The notes beneath the pieces were generated by a model that did no database searches, had not been told where the DNA came from, and saw nothing but the letters and a program-made list of their open reading frames with translations. From assembly GCA_035551615.1 (NCBI GenBank), contig DASZNC010000081.1, positions 1 to 40,015 of the forward strand: a stretch of DNA of 40,015 bases, read 5' to 3'. The position numbers and the translations under genes were made by a program. The stretch comes from JAKCDU01 sp035551615 (GTDB taxonomy: Bacteria; Actinomycetota; Acidimicrobiia; Acidimicrobiales; Palsa-688). The first letter of the stretch is position 1. Each line of letters begins with the position of its first letter. Shown here one piece after another: positions 17,659 to 25,809 of the stretch.

Positions 17659-18786
17659 TCAGGGGTACCAGCCGATCCACATCCCGCCTATCACCTTTCC
17701 GTTCTTGTCGGTCGAACGGAAGCCCACCGCTGAGGCTACCTCCGAGTCAACGTACGAAGCGGCGTCTGCCGAGATGGTCTGAGTGGTTCCAGAGGCTCCG
17801 AGCGACATCGCCTGCGCGTCGATATGCATCCGCCGCTGGGTGTAGTGCTCGTACAGTCCCCACATTGCGTCGCGAAGGTCGTCCGGTGCGAAGAGCACAT
17901 TGAGCCCGAGATCCTTCAACTCACGTCGGCTGATGGGATACGAGTGCGATTGGTAGTAGTCGGCGAAGCGATCAGCCAGCTGTTCGATCTTGTCCGCCTC
18001 TGCCACCGGATCCATGTGAAGGGCCAACATGCTTTTGGTCAGCTGCTTCGCCAGCGTATAGGTCTGTTCCATGGCACCAATGACGAGGGGATGTACGTGC
18101 CGCATTAGTTCCGTGTATATGGCGGTGGGATCGCTCACCTGCATGTTCTCGGCGTTGTCGGTGCGGGCAACGAACTGGATGAATTGACGTAGGTCCTGGA
18201 CGCTGATTGACAACGGCTTCGGATCCTGGCCAGCAGGTATGAAAGGGTCGTTCGGCAGCAGCGGATGCATCCGGCTGGGATCAACGGGGCCCAGTTGGGC
18301 CACTTCAGTCATCACGACCTCGTCCGCCCCCAAGCATATGTGGGTGGCCGCGGACGCAGCGTGGTAAGGAACGAGAACGCAGAACCGATCGGCGAACTCC
18401 CGTATGAGCGTCACGATTCGCCACGGCACATCGGTAGCTCCACCCCGGCTCACCAGGAAGAGGTCGATCTGGTCCTGGTGCCCGATCTGAAGAAGGTGCT
18501 TGTAGAGCCACGGGACTACGTCCTCGCCGATGGCGGCCCCCTCGGCGAGGAAGTAGGTGATCACCTTGGAGGACCGCAACCGCTGGAGTTCCTCGATCAT
18601 CGGCTTCACTGAGGGGTGGTGCTGCGTCGCGATGATTTGGCCAGGGTCGGCTGAAGAAGCTGTAGGGGGCGCCCCACCGACCGGGAGGATCGGGGGGGAC
18701 ATTGGCAAGGCGGTGGGTGGAGAGGGAGGCGCTGAGGGTGAAGCAGACCGCTTTGCTGGGGTGGTTCGACCTCGTCGATTGTTCAT
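17659..18786 (-). CDS. SDH-family Clp-fold serine protease
   Basis: This 375-residue soluble protein has a Pro/Ser-rich leader at about residues 1-45 and a ClpP/SppA-like fold at about 60-260. The signature is VSRGGATDVPWR (113-123), then VPYHAASAATHICLGADEVVM with the nucleophile Ser145, then LGPVDP (165-170). This matches the serine dehydrogenase proteinase (SDH) group, whose members lack the ATPase partner of ClpP. A helical C-terminal part (about 200-300) follows. The ATG at 18786 has AGGAG twelve bases upstream. It is the last gene of the element, downstream of the methyltransferase-endonuclease gene, so it is probably cargo. Substrate unknown. Confidence 0.85.
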   Translation of the reverse strand: MNNRRGRTTPAKRSASPSAPPSPPTALPMSPPILPVGGAPPTASSADPGQIIATQHHPSVKPMIEELQRLRSSKVITYFLAEGAAIGEDVVPWLYKHLLQIGHQDQIDLFLVSRGGATDVPWRIVTLIREFADRFCVLVPYHAASAATHICLGADEVVMTEVAQLGPVDPSRMHPLLPNDPFIPAGQDPKPLSISVQDLRQFIQFVARTDNAENMQVSDPTAIYTELMRHVHPLVIGAMEQTYTLAKQLTKSMLALHMDPVAEADKIEQLADRFADYYQSHSYPISRRELKDLGLNVLFAPDDLRDAMWGLYEHYTQRRMHIDAQAMSLGASGTTQTISADAASYVDSEVASAVGFRSTDKNGKVIGGMWIGWYP

Positions 18787-19024
18787 TGAAGATGGGGCTC
18801 CTATTAGGACGTAATCCCCCTCGGGCCCCTGCTCTACTCCAAATCGGTCCACCACCCGGTATGCGGGTGCATGTACCTTTCTGGTTGCACAGTCGAACCG
18901 GGTTGAGGGCCTTGGCAATGATGTCAGGGCCCTCCTCGCGTTAGGCCCAGCCTCCGAATTTGGCACGACCAGATGGTCGGGTGGTGGATGGTCCATTGAG
19001 CGGTACCGCTCGTCATCACCAGCG

Positions 19025-20743
19025 CTACGCGAGATCTTCGAATATCGACAGTTGGTTGTCCTCTTCCAGGCGCTTAGCCCGCACGTAGGGCCGGAAATGG
19101 GCGGGCCCGACTGGGCGCTTGCCGGCCAGGATGTCCGGGACGGTGATGATCTGGAGCCGCGGGAAGGTGGCGCCGGTCAGGTCGTACTCGTAGCTGCCCG
19201 AGTGGTTGGCCTCCTCGACCATGCCCCGGGTGGGTGAGGCGAGCGTGACCAAGACGCCCATCTCGGCCTTCTCCCGCTCGACGGACCCGCGCAGGTCCCG
19301 AACCATGGCCGGATTGAGTTGCTGACCGCCCTTTACCGACACGAGAATGCGACCGACGTTGCGCTTGTCAAGCGGGAACCGGATGACCCCGTCAACGCCG
19401 CGGTCGCCCACCTGCTTCTCGTTGGCCCTGCCGCCGATTACGGTCACGGCCCACCGCTCGAAGTCGAAAGCGTTGGCCTTGAACAAAGCTTCGGCCCCGG
19501 CCAGATCGTGGGGGATGCCGACCACCTTGTAGCTCTTGGTGATCTCCGGGCCGTACCGGTCGGCCAGGCGGTCCTGGATGAGCGCGACGGCCAAGTAAGA
19601 GATGTCGATCCCGATCCAGCGGCGGTCCACCTGCTGCGCGGCGTCCACGGCAGTGCCGCACCCGCAGAACGGGTCGAGCACCACGTCCCCCGGGTTGCTC
19701 GAGGCGTTGATGATCCGCTCCAGGAGGGCGAGCGGCTTTTGGGTCGGGTATCCGAGCCGTTCCTGGGCCTGCGAGTTGATCGGCGGTATGTCAGTCCACA
19801 CGTCCCCGACCGGACGGCCCTTCAACTCGTTGAGGTAGTTCTTGCGGCGAATGCGACCGGTTGGACGGGAAGGGAACAGCAACCGGTTGTCAGCGTCCAA
19901 CTGCTCCATCACCTCGCGGCTGACCCGCCAACCGTTCGCCGGCGGCGGATACCCCTTGTAGTCGTAGGTCAGGTTCGGCCGAGGGTTCGGGCTATCCAGC
20001 GGTGCGCCCTCGTACGGGCCGCGCCCGTCGCCGTCATCAAGGGTGAAGCGCGATGTGTATTTCTCGCCGTGGACTGATTGCAGACCGGCGAAGAACGGCT
20101 CCTCGCCCTTACTGTAGAAAAGGATCACGTCGTGGACCGCACCGAACTTTCGCCGGGCGTCTCCCTTAGTGGCGGTCCGCTGCCAGGCGATCTCGTTGCG
20201 AAAGCTCGCCGTGCCGAAGATGGAGTCGCAGAGCACCTTGAGGTAGTGGCTGGCGGTGGGGTCGCAGTGAAGGTACAGCGAGCCGGTTTCCTTGAGGACC
20301 CGGTGCATTTCCAACAGCCGGGCGGTCATCATCACCAGGTAGGCGAGCAGGTCGTTGTCCCCGAGCAGGCGGCGCATGGCCCACACGGCGTCAGCGACGC
20401 GGGGTGGGGCGCCTCCCTCCACCAAGTGCTCGTACTCGGCCTCGGACTGCTGGCTCCAGGTCCAGGTGTCATCGAAGGCCTCGATCTGGGCCTGCGCCGC
20501 TTCACCGCTCTTGCTCTTGAATAGGACGTTGTACGCCCGGTTCGAGTTGAACGGCGGGTCTAGGTAGATCAGGTCAACCGAGTCGTCAAGGACATGGCGG
20601 CGCAGGATCTCCAGGTTGTCGCCGTAGTACAGCCGGTTCCCGGCGAGTGGGTCCGCCCACCTTGATCTCCGCAGCGCCACCGCCAGGAAGGCTATAGCGG
20701 CTAGAGCCACCGGGAGTGATAGCGTCCGCGTCCGACCGGCCAT
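19025..20743 (-). CDS. DNA methyltransferase fused to a Mrr-like endonuclease domain
   Basis: This 572-residue protein has the motif order of a beta-class N6-adenine/N4-cytosine methyltransferase. Catalytic DPPF (62-65) precedes the AdoMet-binding DPFCGCGT (357-364). The C-terminal part, about 420-530, has GDRGVDGVIRF (D451) and ILVSVKGGQ (K471), the D...xK pattern of Mrr-type PD-(D/E)xK nucleases. It may therefore be a single-chain restriction-modification enzyme. The start is ATG at 20743 with GAGGAAG upstream. Oddly, residues 8-24 form a hydrophobic, membrane-helix-like segment before the methyltransferase domain. It is divergent from the small plus-strand gene at 20890. Confidence 0.9.
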   Translation of the reverse strand: MAGRTRTLSLPVALAAIAFLAVALRRSRWADPLAGNRLYYGDNLEILRRHVLDDSVDLIYLDPPFNSNRAYNVLFKSKSGEAAQAQIEAFDDTWTWSQQSEAEYEHLVEGGAPPRVADAVWAMRRLLGDNDLLAYLVMMTARLLEMHRVLKETGSLYLHCDPTASHYLKVLCDSIFGTASFRNEIAWQRTATKGDARRKFGAVHDVILFYSKGEEPFFAGLQSVHGEKYTSRFTLDDGDGRGPYEGAPLDSPNPRPNLTYDYKGYPPPANGWRVSREVMEQLDADNRLLFPSRPTGRIRRKNYLNELKGRPVGDVWTDIPPINSQAQERLGYPTQKPLALLERIINASSNPGDVVLDPFCGCGTAVDAAQQVDRRWIGIDISYLAVALIQDRLADRYGPEITKSYKVVGIPHDLAGAEALFKANAFDFERWAVTVIGGRANEKQVGDRGVDGVIRFPLDKRNVGRILVSVKGGQQLNPAMVRDLRGSVEREKAEMGVLVTLASPTRGMVEEANHSGSYEYDLTGATFPRLQIITVPDILAGKRPVGPAHFRPYVRAKRLEEDNQLSIFEDLA

Positions 20744-20889
20744 CACTTCCTCATTCCTCTCCGAGGCGAGGCATGGCTCAGCTAGGCAGGGTCCGCTCAA
20801 CCGCCGGTCACTCCGGAGCGGGCAAGTCCCTAGTAGCACGCGCCCGGTCGTGGCGCGCGAGCCATACCAACCACCAGAAGGAGAAGATA

Positions 20890-21156
20890 GTGACCAGCCT
20901 GTACACCCAGAGCACTCCCATCGGCGACCGATGGACCGAAGAGGACATAGAGGAGCAGCGGCGCGAGAGCCGTCTCCGCCGAGCCGCCTACCGGCAAGGA
21001 CTAATGCTCCGTAGGTCAAGGTGCCGGACTCCTGAGCTACCGGAGTGGGGCCGTTTCCACCTCGTCAATCGCGACAACGTGATCGTCGTGGGGGCGTTCC
21101 CCTGGAACTACAGCCTCAGCCCGGACGACGTGGAGGACTACCTCAGCGCCGACTGA
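20890..21156 (+). CDS. Small hypothetical protein, only plus-strand gene of the element
   Basis: This 88-residue protein starts at GTG 20890 with aaggaga seven bases upstream. The N-terminal half is highly charged and helical (RWTEEDIEEQRRESRLRRAAYRQG). The C-terminal half has a compact beta-like part, WGRFHLVNRDNVIVVGAFPW, and an acidic end. No family is recognised. It is divergent from the methyltransferase gene (146 bases between starts) and is followed at once by a strong hairpin. The position next to a restriction-type gene suggests a regulator or control protein, but this is speculation. Confidence 0.7.
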   Translation: MTSLYTQSTPIGDRWTEEDIEEQRRESRLRRAAYRQGLMLRRSRCRTPELPEWGRFHLVNRDNVIVVGAFPWNYSLSPDDVEDYLSAD

Positions 21157-21161
21157 AAGGG

Positions 21162-21210
21162 GCCTGCCTCGCGGGCACCAGAAGGAGGCGCACCCACCCG
21201 CGAGGCAGGC
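21162..21210. terminator. Long-loop hairpin terminator between convergent genes
   Basis: Perfect 14-bp arms (gcctgcctcgcggg at 21162-21175 and its complement at 21197-21210) enclose a 21-base loop. It lies five bases after the small plus-strand gene and 50 bases beyond the stop of the capsid gene. It is probably a bidirectional terminator. The loop is unusually long and contains agaaggagg. Confidence 0.65.
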
Positions 21211-21260
21211 AAGCTGGCCGGTCGCACGTTGACGGCGACGGCGCCCGGCCAGCAGAACTA

Positions 21261-22976
21261 TTACGACCCGATGACCTCGGTCCCTCCGGTGGCGCCGGCC
21301 ACGGTCCCGATGGACGTGCCGAGCGCAGCTACCTTGAACGTGATCTGCAGGCTCTCGTGACCCCGGAAGATGGCCTTCTCGAAGGTTTCGCTGAACATCT
21401 GGAAGTCGTTGGTCCGGTTCAGGATCGAATCTCGCACCATCCCGAGGTTGAGTTCACCCCCGTCCAAGAAAGTCCAGGTGGCCTCCGGGTACAGCCACGT
21501 CTGGACCACCGAGGGCCATGGGTTGAGGTTGCCTGGGTTCTGCACCCCGAAGCCTTGGAACGCACTTCCGGTCGCCCCGGCCGGGGAGTCCAGGGTCTTG
21601 GTCGGGTTGACGTTGCGGGTCGCGAACCATGCGCCGATCTCGGCGTCCGCGATGGCCAGGCGATCGCTGGCACCGCCGCTGTCGCCGGGCATGGTGAGGG
21701 CCAGGTCGGCGCGAATCATGTCCTCAAGCCACTCGGGATAGACGAAGCGCAGCGGGGCATCGGGGTTCATGCGGTGCCGATAGCGCACCCCAGCGACCGC
21801 CCGGTCCAGGTCTTTGAGCAGTTCCCGGGCGCCCCCCACCTCGTAGTTGCCTGCGGTCACAGCAGTGCTGGCCGAGGTCATTGCGGCGAGGAGCGTTGAC
21901 TCGGCCAGTCGGGCGGTGACGGCCTGCACCGTGTCCAGGTACTGCTGGATTTGTTCGGGGAAGTAGCGGGCCTGGAAGTTCCCGAACTGGACAATCGTCG
22001 TCACGGCGTCGACGTACGCCTCCTGAACCGCCTGACAGACGAACGTGCTGTGAGGTTTTGTGGTGGGCGACGTGGGGTTCACATCGTTGGTCTCGGTCCA
22101 GATTGACGCCGGGCCGTCACCGGTGACCTGAGCGAAGGTGTGGGGCAGGATGTAGCGGATGCCGCCCCGAGCGGCGGCGAAGTGCGCCAGGGCTCCGGTG
22201 TCGCGTAGCGGCCGGTCCGGTGCTGCGATGGACGACACGTCGTAGTCGGCGGCGACGGGTCCGCACACGCCGCCTGACGCAGCCAGCGCCTCGGGGCCGG
22301 TCGCCGTCTCGAGCTTGGCCTGGTTGCGCTGCTCGTCTTGGTCCAAGCGGCGCTCGTCTGGGAACTGGTCCAGAACCCTTACCGTGGCCAGCGTCGCTTT
22401 GGACCCGTCCCATGAGGCAGCAGAACGGAGTTCTCGGCGGATGCCGTCGGCGACGATGGCCACGACCGGTTCGCTGGACGGTTCGCCCGCCGCGGTCAGT
22501 ACCTGTCGGCCTCCGTCTGTTGCGGTGCGGCGGGGGGCGACAGCGGCCGGGCGGGACCGGGCCAGTTCGCTGATCGATGGGAGGCGCCGACGGCCGTCCC
22601 GGCCGGTCTGAGGAAGCGCGCTACCGGCCGCGACGATGTCGGCGGCCAGGCGCTCGGCGGCCTTGCGCCTGTCGGTCTCGCTGGACACCCGGGCGTGTAG
22701 CGCAGCACTGACGGCCTTCACCGCTTCAGAAGCGTCGGACAGGACTTCGATGTCCTCCACGGTCGCCTCGTCGGGCTTGATCTCCGAGCAGCGCGCCGAC
22801 AGCCCGGCGGCCAGACCCCGCAGGTCGTCGGCGTTCACGTTGGCCAGGTCTGCCAGCGGTTCCAGGTCAGCTGCGTCTATGAGGCCGTTGTCGGCCAGGG
22901 CGTTCCAGGCCTTGGCCAGCCTGCCCTCTTTGGCGTCGCCCCGCTCAGGGACAAGCCGTCCGTTCGAGAACTTCAC
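21261..22976 (-). CDS. Phage major capsid-like protein with N-terminal helical domain
   Basis: This 571-residue protein has a helical, Ala/Asp-rich region at about 1-125 that resembles a fused scaffold (delta) domain, then a linker. From about residue 235 it resembles the HK97-type capsid proteins of actinophages: GGVCGPVAADYDVSSIA, GGIRYILPHTFAQV, DAVTTIVQFGNFQARYFPEQ and a C-terminal segment FLDGGELNLGMVRDS with FQMFSETFEKA. The start is GTG at 22976 with GGAGG eight bases upstream. It is the only clear virion gene in the element. It could form satellite capsids or interfere with helper capsids. Encapsulin seems less likely given the scaffold-like part and phage gene context. Confidence 0.82.
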   Translation of the reverse strand: MKFSNGRLVPERGDAKEGRLAKAWNALADNGLIDAADLEPLADLANVNADDLRGLAAGLSARCSEIKPDEATVEDIEVLSDASEAVKAVSAALHARVSSETDRRKAAERLAADIVAAGSALPQTGRDGRRRLPSISELARSRPAAVAPRRTATDGGRQVLTAAGEPSSEPVVAIVADGIRRELRSAASWDGSKATLATVRVLDQFPDERRLDQDEQRNQAKLETATGPEALAASGGVCGPVAADYDVSSIAAPDRPLRDTGALAHFAAARGGIRYILPHTFAQVTGDGPASIWTETNDVNPTSPTTKPHSTFVCQAVQEAYVDAVTTIVQFGNFQARYFPEQIQQYLDTVQAVTARLAESTLLAAMTSASTAVTAGNYEVGGARELLKDLDRAVAGVRYRHRMNPDAPLRFVYPEWLEDMIRADLALTMPGDSGGASDRLAIADAEIGAWFATRNVNPTKTLDSPAGATGSAFQGFGVQNPGNLNPWPSVVQTWLYPEATWTFLDGGELNLGMVRDSILNRTNDFQMFSETFEKAIFRGHESLQITFKVAALGTSIGTVAGATGGTEVIGS

Positions 22977-23124
22977 TCAATGCCTCCGATGTCCGCCCGG
23001 CTGCGCAGGCCGGGCCCACGATTGGGTCCCCGGTGTCTGCGGCGGCCCCGGCAACTACGTGGCATCGGTGCGCCTGGCAGCGGACGAACTACGTGCGCCC
23101 GGCAGTCATTCCAGTCGCCGCAGG

Positions 23125-23709
23125 CTACCCGCCGTTGCCGTCACGGTCGCGGACCGCCTGGGCCACCGCATCAGTGATGGCCGCAACCTGGGCGCCGAGG
23201 TCCCCGTACACGAGGCGCAACACCCTCTCCCGGTTGGCACGCTCATCCACCTCCGCGCCCAGCCCGGACGGCGGCGGTATCTCATGGTGCAGCGGCGGTG
23301 ACACAACCTCCGAGGGCCGCCACGGGTCGGGCGGTACGAACCGCACGACCCCCACCGCAGGGGTCTGCTCCGGGTCGGTAGAGCCCATCTGTTGCTTCCT
23401 TCCTGTCTCGGCGCCGTGCGCCTGGTTGATCTGCCAAGAGCGGGTCGCCCAGCGGCCCACCGCATGACCCGACGGGCGCGGGTCCGGCAGCCGCAGCCGG
23501 GCCGCGATCCCGGCCACCACCGACGGGTCCCGGCGCAGCTGGCGCAAACCCCCTAGCGTCACCACCCCGCCGTCCGCCAGGCGCAGCCGCCACACGCGCA
23601 GGCCGCCACAACCCTCCCGGGTCGCTTCCACCGCCGTCACTTCCCGGCCCAGCCACCGGCTCAGGTTCTCCCGGTACGGGTCGCCGTGTCGCTCGTGATC
23701 CCAGCCCAC
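23125..23709 (-). CDS. Hypothetical protein, possibly two translation products
   Basis: This 194-residue protein begins at GTG 23709, directly after the WhiB stop. The N-terminal part, about 1-100, is Arg/Gly/Leu-rich with a beta-strand region (LRVWRLRLADGGVVTLGGL) and a helical region. The second part is proline-rich and ends in a helical segment (RVLRLVYGDLGAQVAAITDAVAQAV). An internal ATG at residue 107 is preceded by GGAAGG, so a shorter 88-residue product could also be made. Its location just upstream of the capsid gene suggests a virion or packaging accessory role. No family was recognised. Confidence 0.65.
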   Translation of the reverse strand: MGWDHERHGDPYRENLSRWLGREVTAVEATREGCGGLRVWRLRLADGGVVTLGGLRQLRRDPSVVAGIAARLRLPDPRPSGHAVGRWATRSWQINQAHGAETGRKQQMGSTDPEQTPAVGVVRFVPPDPWRPSEVVSPPLHHEIPPPSGLGAEVDERANRERVLRLVYGDLGAQVAAITDAVAQAVRDRDGNGG

Positions 23710-24003
23710 TCAGGCACTCCGCCGCCGCTGGGCCCGCAACTGCCTACGGCACCGCTCCGAGGTCCCACCCCAGATGCCGATCACCTGGCGTGTATCCAGC
23801 GCGTACTCCAGACAAGGCACCCGAACCGGACAGCCACGGCACACCCTCCGGGCCGGCGCCTGCGGATCACCCCTCTCCGGGAAGAACAACTCGGGATCCA
23901 AGCCCCGGCACGCCGCATGCTGCTTCCACGGCTGGGGATCCACCAGTCGGACCAACGCCACGCCCGGATCGTCGCGCCCACCTGTGACCGTCACGGCCAC
24001 CAC
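23710..24003 (-). CDS. WhiB-family iron-sulfur regulator
   Basis: This protein of about 97 residues has the four Cys of the WhiB cluster-binding domain, ACRGLDPELFF followed by VCRGCPVRVPC, and then the GIWGG turn and a basic tail (RRQLRAQRRR). WhiB proteins hold a 4Fe-4S cluster and bind the primary sigma factor to alter transcription. Copies on actinophages and integrative elements often control lysogeny or block host WhiB. The start is uncertain: GTG at 24003 or 24000 follows seven bases after the resolvase stop, and both are coupled to it. The gene ends one base before the next start. Confidence 0.9.
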   Translation of the reverse strand: MVAVTVTGGRDDPGVALVRLVDPQPWKQHAACRGLDPELFFPERGDPQAPARRVCRGCPVRVPCLEYALDTRQVIGIWGGTSERCRRQLRAQRRRSA

Positions 24004-24010
24004 CTGAGGC

Positions 24011-24661
24011 TTAGGCGGTACGGCCCAACAGGTGCGCCACCGTGGACGGATGCCAGCACCGGCCACCCTGACTCGTAGGGATGGCATCGCGGTTCAGCCC
24101 CGAAGCGATAGCGGCCAGGCTGCGCCCCGCCGCCCGCTCCCGGTGCACCCGAGCCATCACCCGCTCCGACACGTTCGACCGGCGACCCAGCTGAACCCCG
24201 GCCGCCTTCTTCGCGGCCAGGCCGTCCCTGGTGCGCTGGGAGATCATGGCCCGCTCGAGCTCGGCGAACACCCCGAGCATCTGGACCATGGCCCGGCCCT
24301 GCGGGGTGGCCATGTCGAACCCGGCATCGAGCGCCACCAGTGACCAGCCGCCCGCCTTGGCCCGCTCCATCAACCCGCAGAAGTCGATCAGCGACCGGGC
24401 CAGCCGGTCCACCTTCGCTGCCACCAATGCGTCGGCGCCGCCTGCCTCGATCAACGCCAGCGCCGCCTCCAGCCCGGAGCGCCCTTTCGTGGACTTGCCA
24501 CTGACCCCGGCGTCCTGCAGGACGGCGACCAGCACCCAGCCCCGCCGCTCGGCTTCCGCTTCGATAGCGGCCCGCTGGGCGGCCAGCCCGGCGCCGCTCT
24601 CGGCCTGCTCGACGGTGGACACCCTGACGTAGCCGACAACCCGGCTCCCACGTGCATTCAT
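24011..24661 (-). CDS. Small serine recombinase (resolvase/invertase family)
   Basis: This 216-residue protein has catalytic Ser15 in YVRVSTVEQ. The resolvase core includes KVDRLARSL and the E-helix FAELERAMISQRTRDGL, and a C-terminal helix-turn-helix of about 45 residues ends HPSTVAHLLG. This is the compact resolvase/invertase type, distinct from the large serine integrase of the same element. It could resolve multimers or flip a segment, but no inverted crossover sites were found. It lies between the small-terminase-like gene (54 bases) and WhiB (7 bases) on the same strand, so it is probably part of one transcript. Confidence 0.93.
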   Translation of the reverse strand: MNARGSRVVGYVRVSTVEQAESGAGLAAQRAAIEAEAERRGWVLVAVLQDAGVSGKSTKGRSGLEAALALIEAGGADALVAAKVDRLARSLIDFCGLMERAKAGGWSLVALDAGFDMATPQGRAMVQMLGVFAELERAMISQRTRDGLAAKKAAGVQLGRRSNVSERVMARVHRERAAGRSLAAIASGLNRDAIPTSQGGRCWHPSTVAHLLGRTA

Positions 24662-24715
24662 GGGCCAAGCTTCCAGCAGCCGGTCGGTTGCTGTCTCCCC
24701 CTTGCTGGATGGCGG

Positions 24716-25552
24716 TCAAAACGGGTCGTCGGGGTAGCGGTTCGTCGAGGGCCTCACCCGCAGCGGCAACCTGGCTGCCCACCTGGAACCCGCCTGCGGG
24801 GCCTGGCGGGCATCTGGCTCGGGGTCTGGTACTTCCCGACTGTCCACGTCGATTGAAACCGCTACTGCGGGCACAGGCGGGGCCTGCGGGGTGAGGGTGG
24901 CCAATGGGAAGCCGTCACCGCCCACAGCTGCGCCAGGTGGCCCGGCGATCCCGGGCTGCGGGTCCGGACGGGGATGCGGCAGGTGGCCAAGACTGGCCAG
25001 GCGCTCGGCCAGCTCGTTGCGCATCTGGGCCAGCCGGTCGTCCCCGGCGACTTCCACTTCGGCGTGTACGTGCACCTCGGCCGGCTCGGTCAGGTCCAGG
25101 CCGTAGAGGCGGGCCAGGCGCTCCTCCACCCGCACGAGTGCTGTCACCGCGTTGACGCGCACCGAGTCGTCCTCCAGCGGGTTCCCGTTGCCATCGCGCA
25201 CCGGCCGACCCCGGTAGAGAAGCGGCCGGTGACGGTTCACGACCGTGAGCAGCTTGCGGCGCAGGTCCAGTAGGTGCTCGCCCTCAAGTTGGCGTAGCGC
25301 CGTGGCGTCATCCACGCCGAGGCGGTCCAAGGCCCGCATGACGGCCCGGTGCGCCGACGCCGGGGACGCGTACCCGATGGCTGCAGAGATATCCCTGTAG
25401 CTGGCGCCCGACCGGCGAAGCGCCACCGCCTTTGCTTCACGCTCCCGGGCCTCGATCATCTGGGCCCGGAACTCGACCAGCGACCGCCTCGCGCGCGTAC
25501 CACCCCCAACGTTCCCCGAAGCCGCCGTAGCCGCTGTGTCGTCGGTGGTCAT
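24716..25552 (-). CDS. Small-terminase-like DNA-binding protein
   Basis: This 278-residue protein has an N-terminal helix-turn-helix at about 41-72 (VALRRSGASYRDISAAIGY) and a helical middle region to about 150. ERLARLYGLD (about 144-153) follows, a pattern often seen at the end of the helical core of phage small terminases. The last 100 residues are a Pro/Asp-rich tail. Small terminases recognise the packaging site on phage DNA. In satellites a dedicated copy redirects the helper's packaging. No large terminase is present here. The start overlaps the preceding gene as ATGA. A transcription-regulator role cannot be excluded. Confidence 0.65.
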   Translation of the reverse strand: MTTDDTAATAASGNVGGGTRARRSLVEFRAQMIEAREREAKAVALRRSGASYRDISAAIGYASPASAHRAVMRALDRLGVDDATALRQLEGEHLLDLRRKLLTVVNRHRPLLYRGRPVRDGNGNPLEDDSVRVNAVTALVRVEERLARLYGLDLTEPAEVHVHAEVEVAGDDRLAQMRNELAERLASLGHLPHPRPDPQPGIAGPPGAAVGGDGFPLATLTPQAPPVPAVAVSIDVDSREVPDPEPDARQAPQAGSRWAARLPLRVRPSTNRYPDDPF

Positions 25553-25809
25553 GTGGTGAGTGCGGCGGTCTCAAGAATGGCGAGGTCGGCCGTGACTCGG
25601 ATCGCGAGGTCTTCGATGCTTTGGCGTAGCCCGCTCACGTCGATGCGGCGCACGGAGCGACCTTCTGGGGCGCGGGCCACGTCGATGAGTTCGCCGTCGA
25701 TGAGGCCGAGGCTGTGGGCGGATGAGGCGAGGCAGTCGGCGACGGCGCCGAAGGTGGCGATGGCGTCGAGGATGCCCAGCGGCTCGGTGTCCGGGTCGCG
25801 GCTATTCAT
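25549..25809 (-). CDS. Small helical hypothetical protein
   Basis: This 86-residue, mostly helical, mildly acidic protein contains a central VRRIDVSGLRQSIEDLAIRV segment. It overlaps the initiator-like gene upstream and the small-terminase-like gene downstream by four bases each (ATGA), so it is translated in a coupled chain. No domain is recognised. The position recalls small accessory genes between replication and packaging functions in phages. Confidence 0.7.
   Translation of the reverse strand: MNSRDPDTEPLGILDAIATFGAVADCLASSAHSLGLIDGELIDVARAPEGRSVRRIDVSGLRQSIEDLAIRVTADLAILETAALTT

Noticed and set aside
21261..22976. Capsid-like protein as an encapsulin
   Set aside because: Encapsulins are smaller and lie next to cargo enzymes. 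Here a scaffold-like N-terminus, actinophage-like motifs and integrase/terminase context fit a phage capsid better.
22995..23015. Seven-bp stem (gcccggc/gccgggc) upstream of the capsid gene
   Set aside because: Short GC-only stems are frequent by chance in this sequence, and it has no special position relative to the ribosome site.
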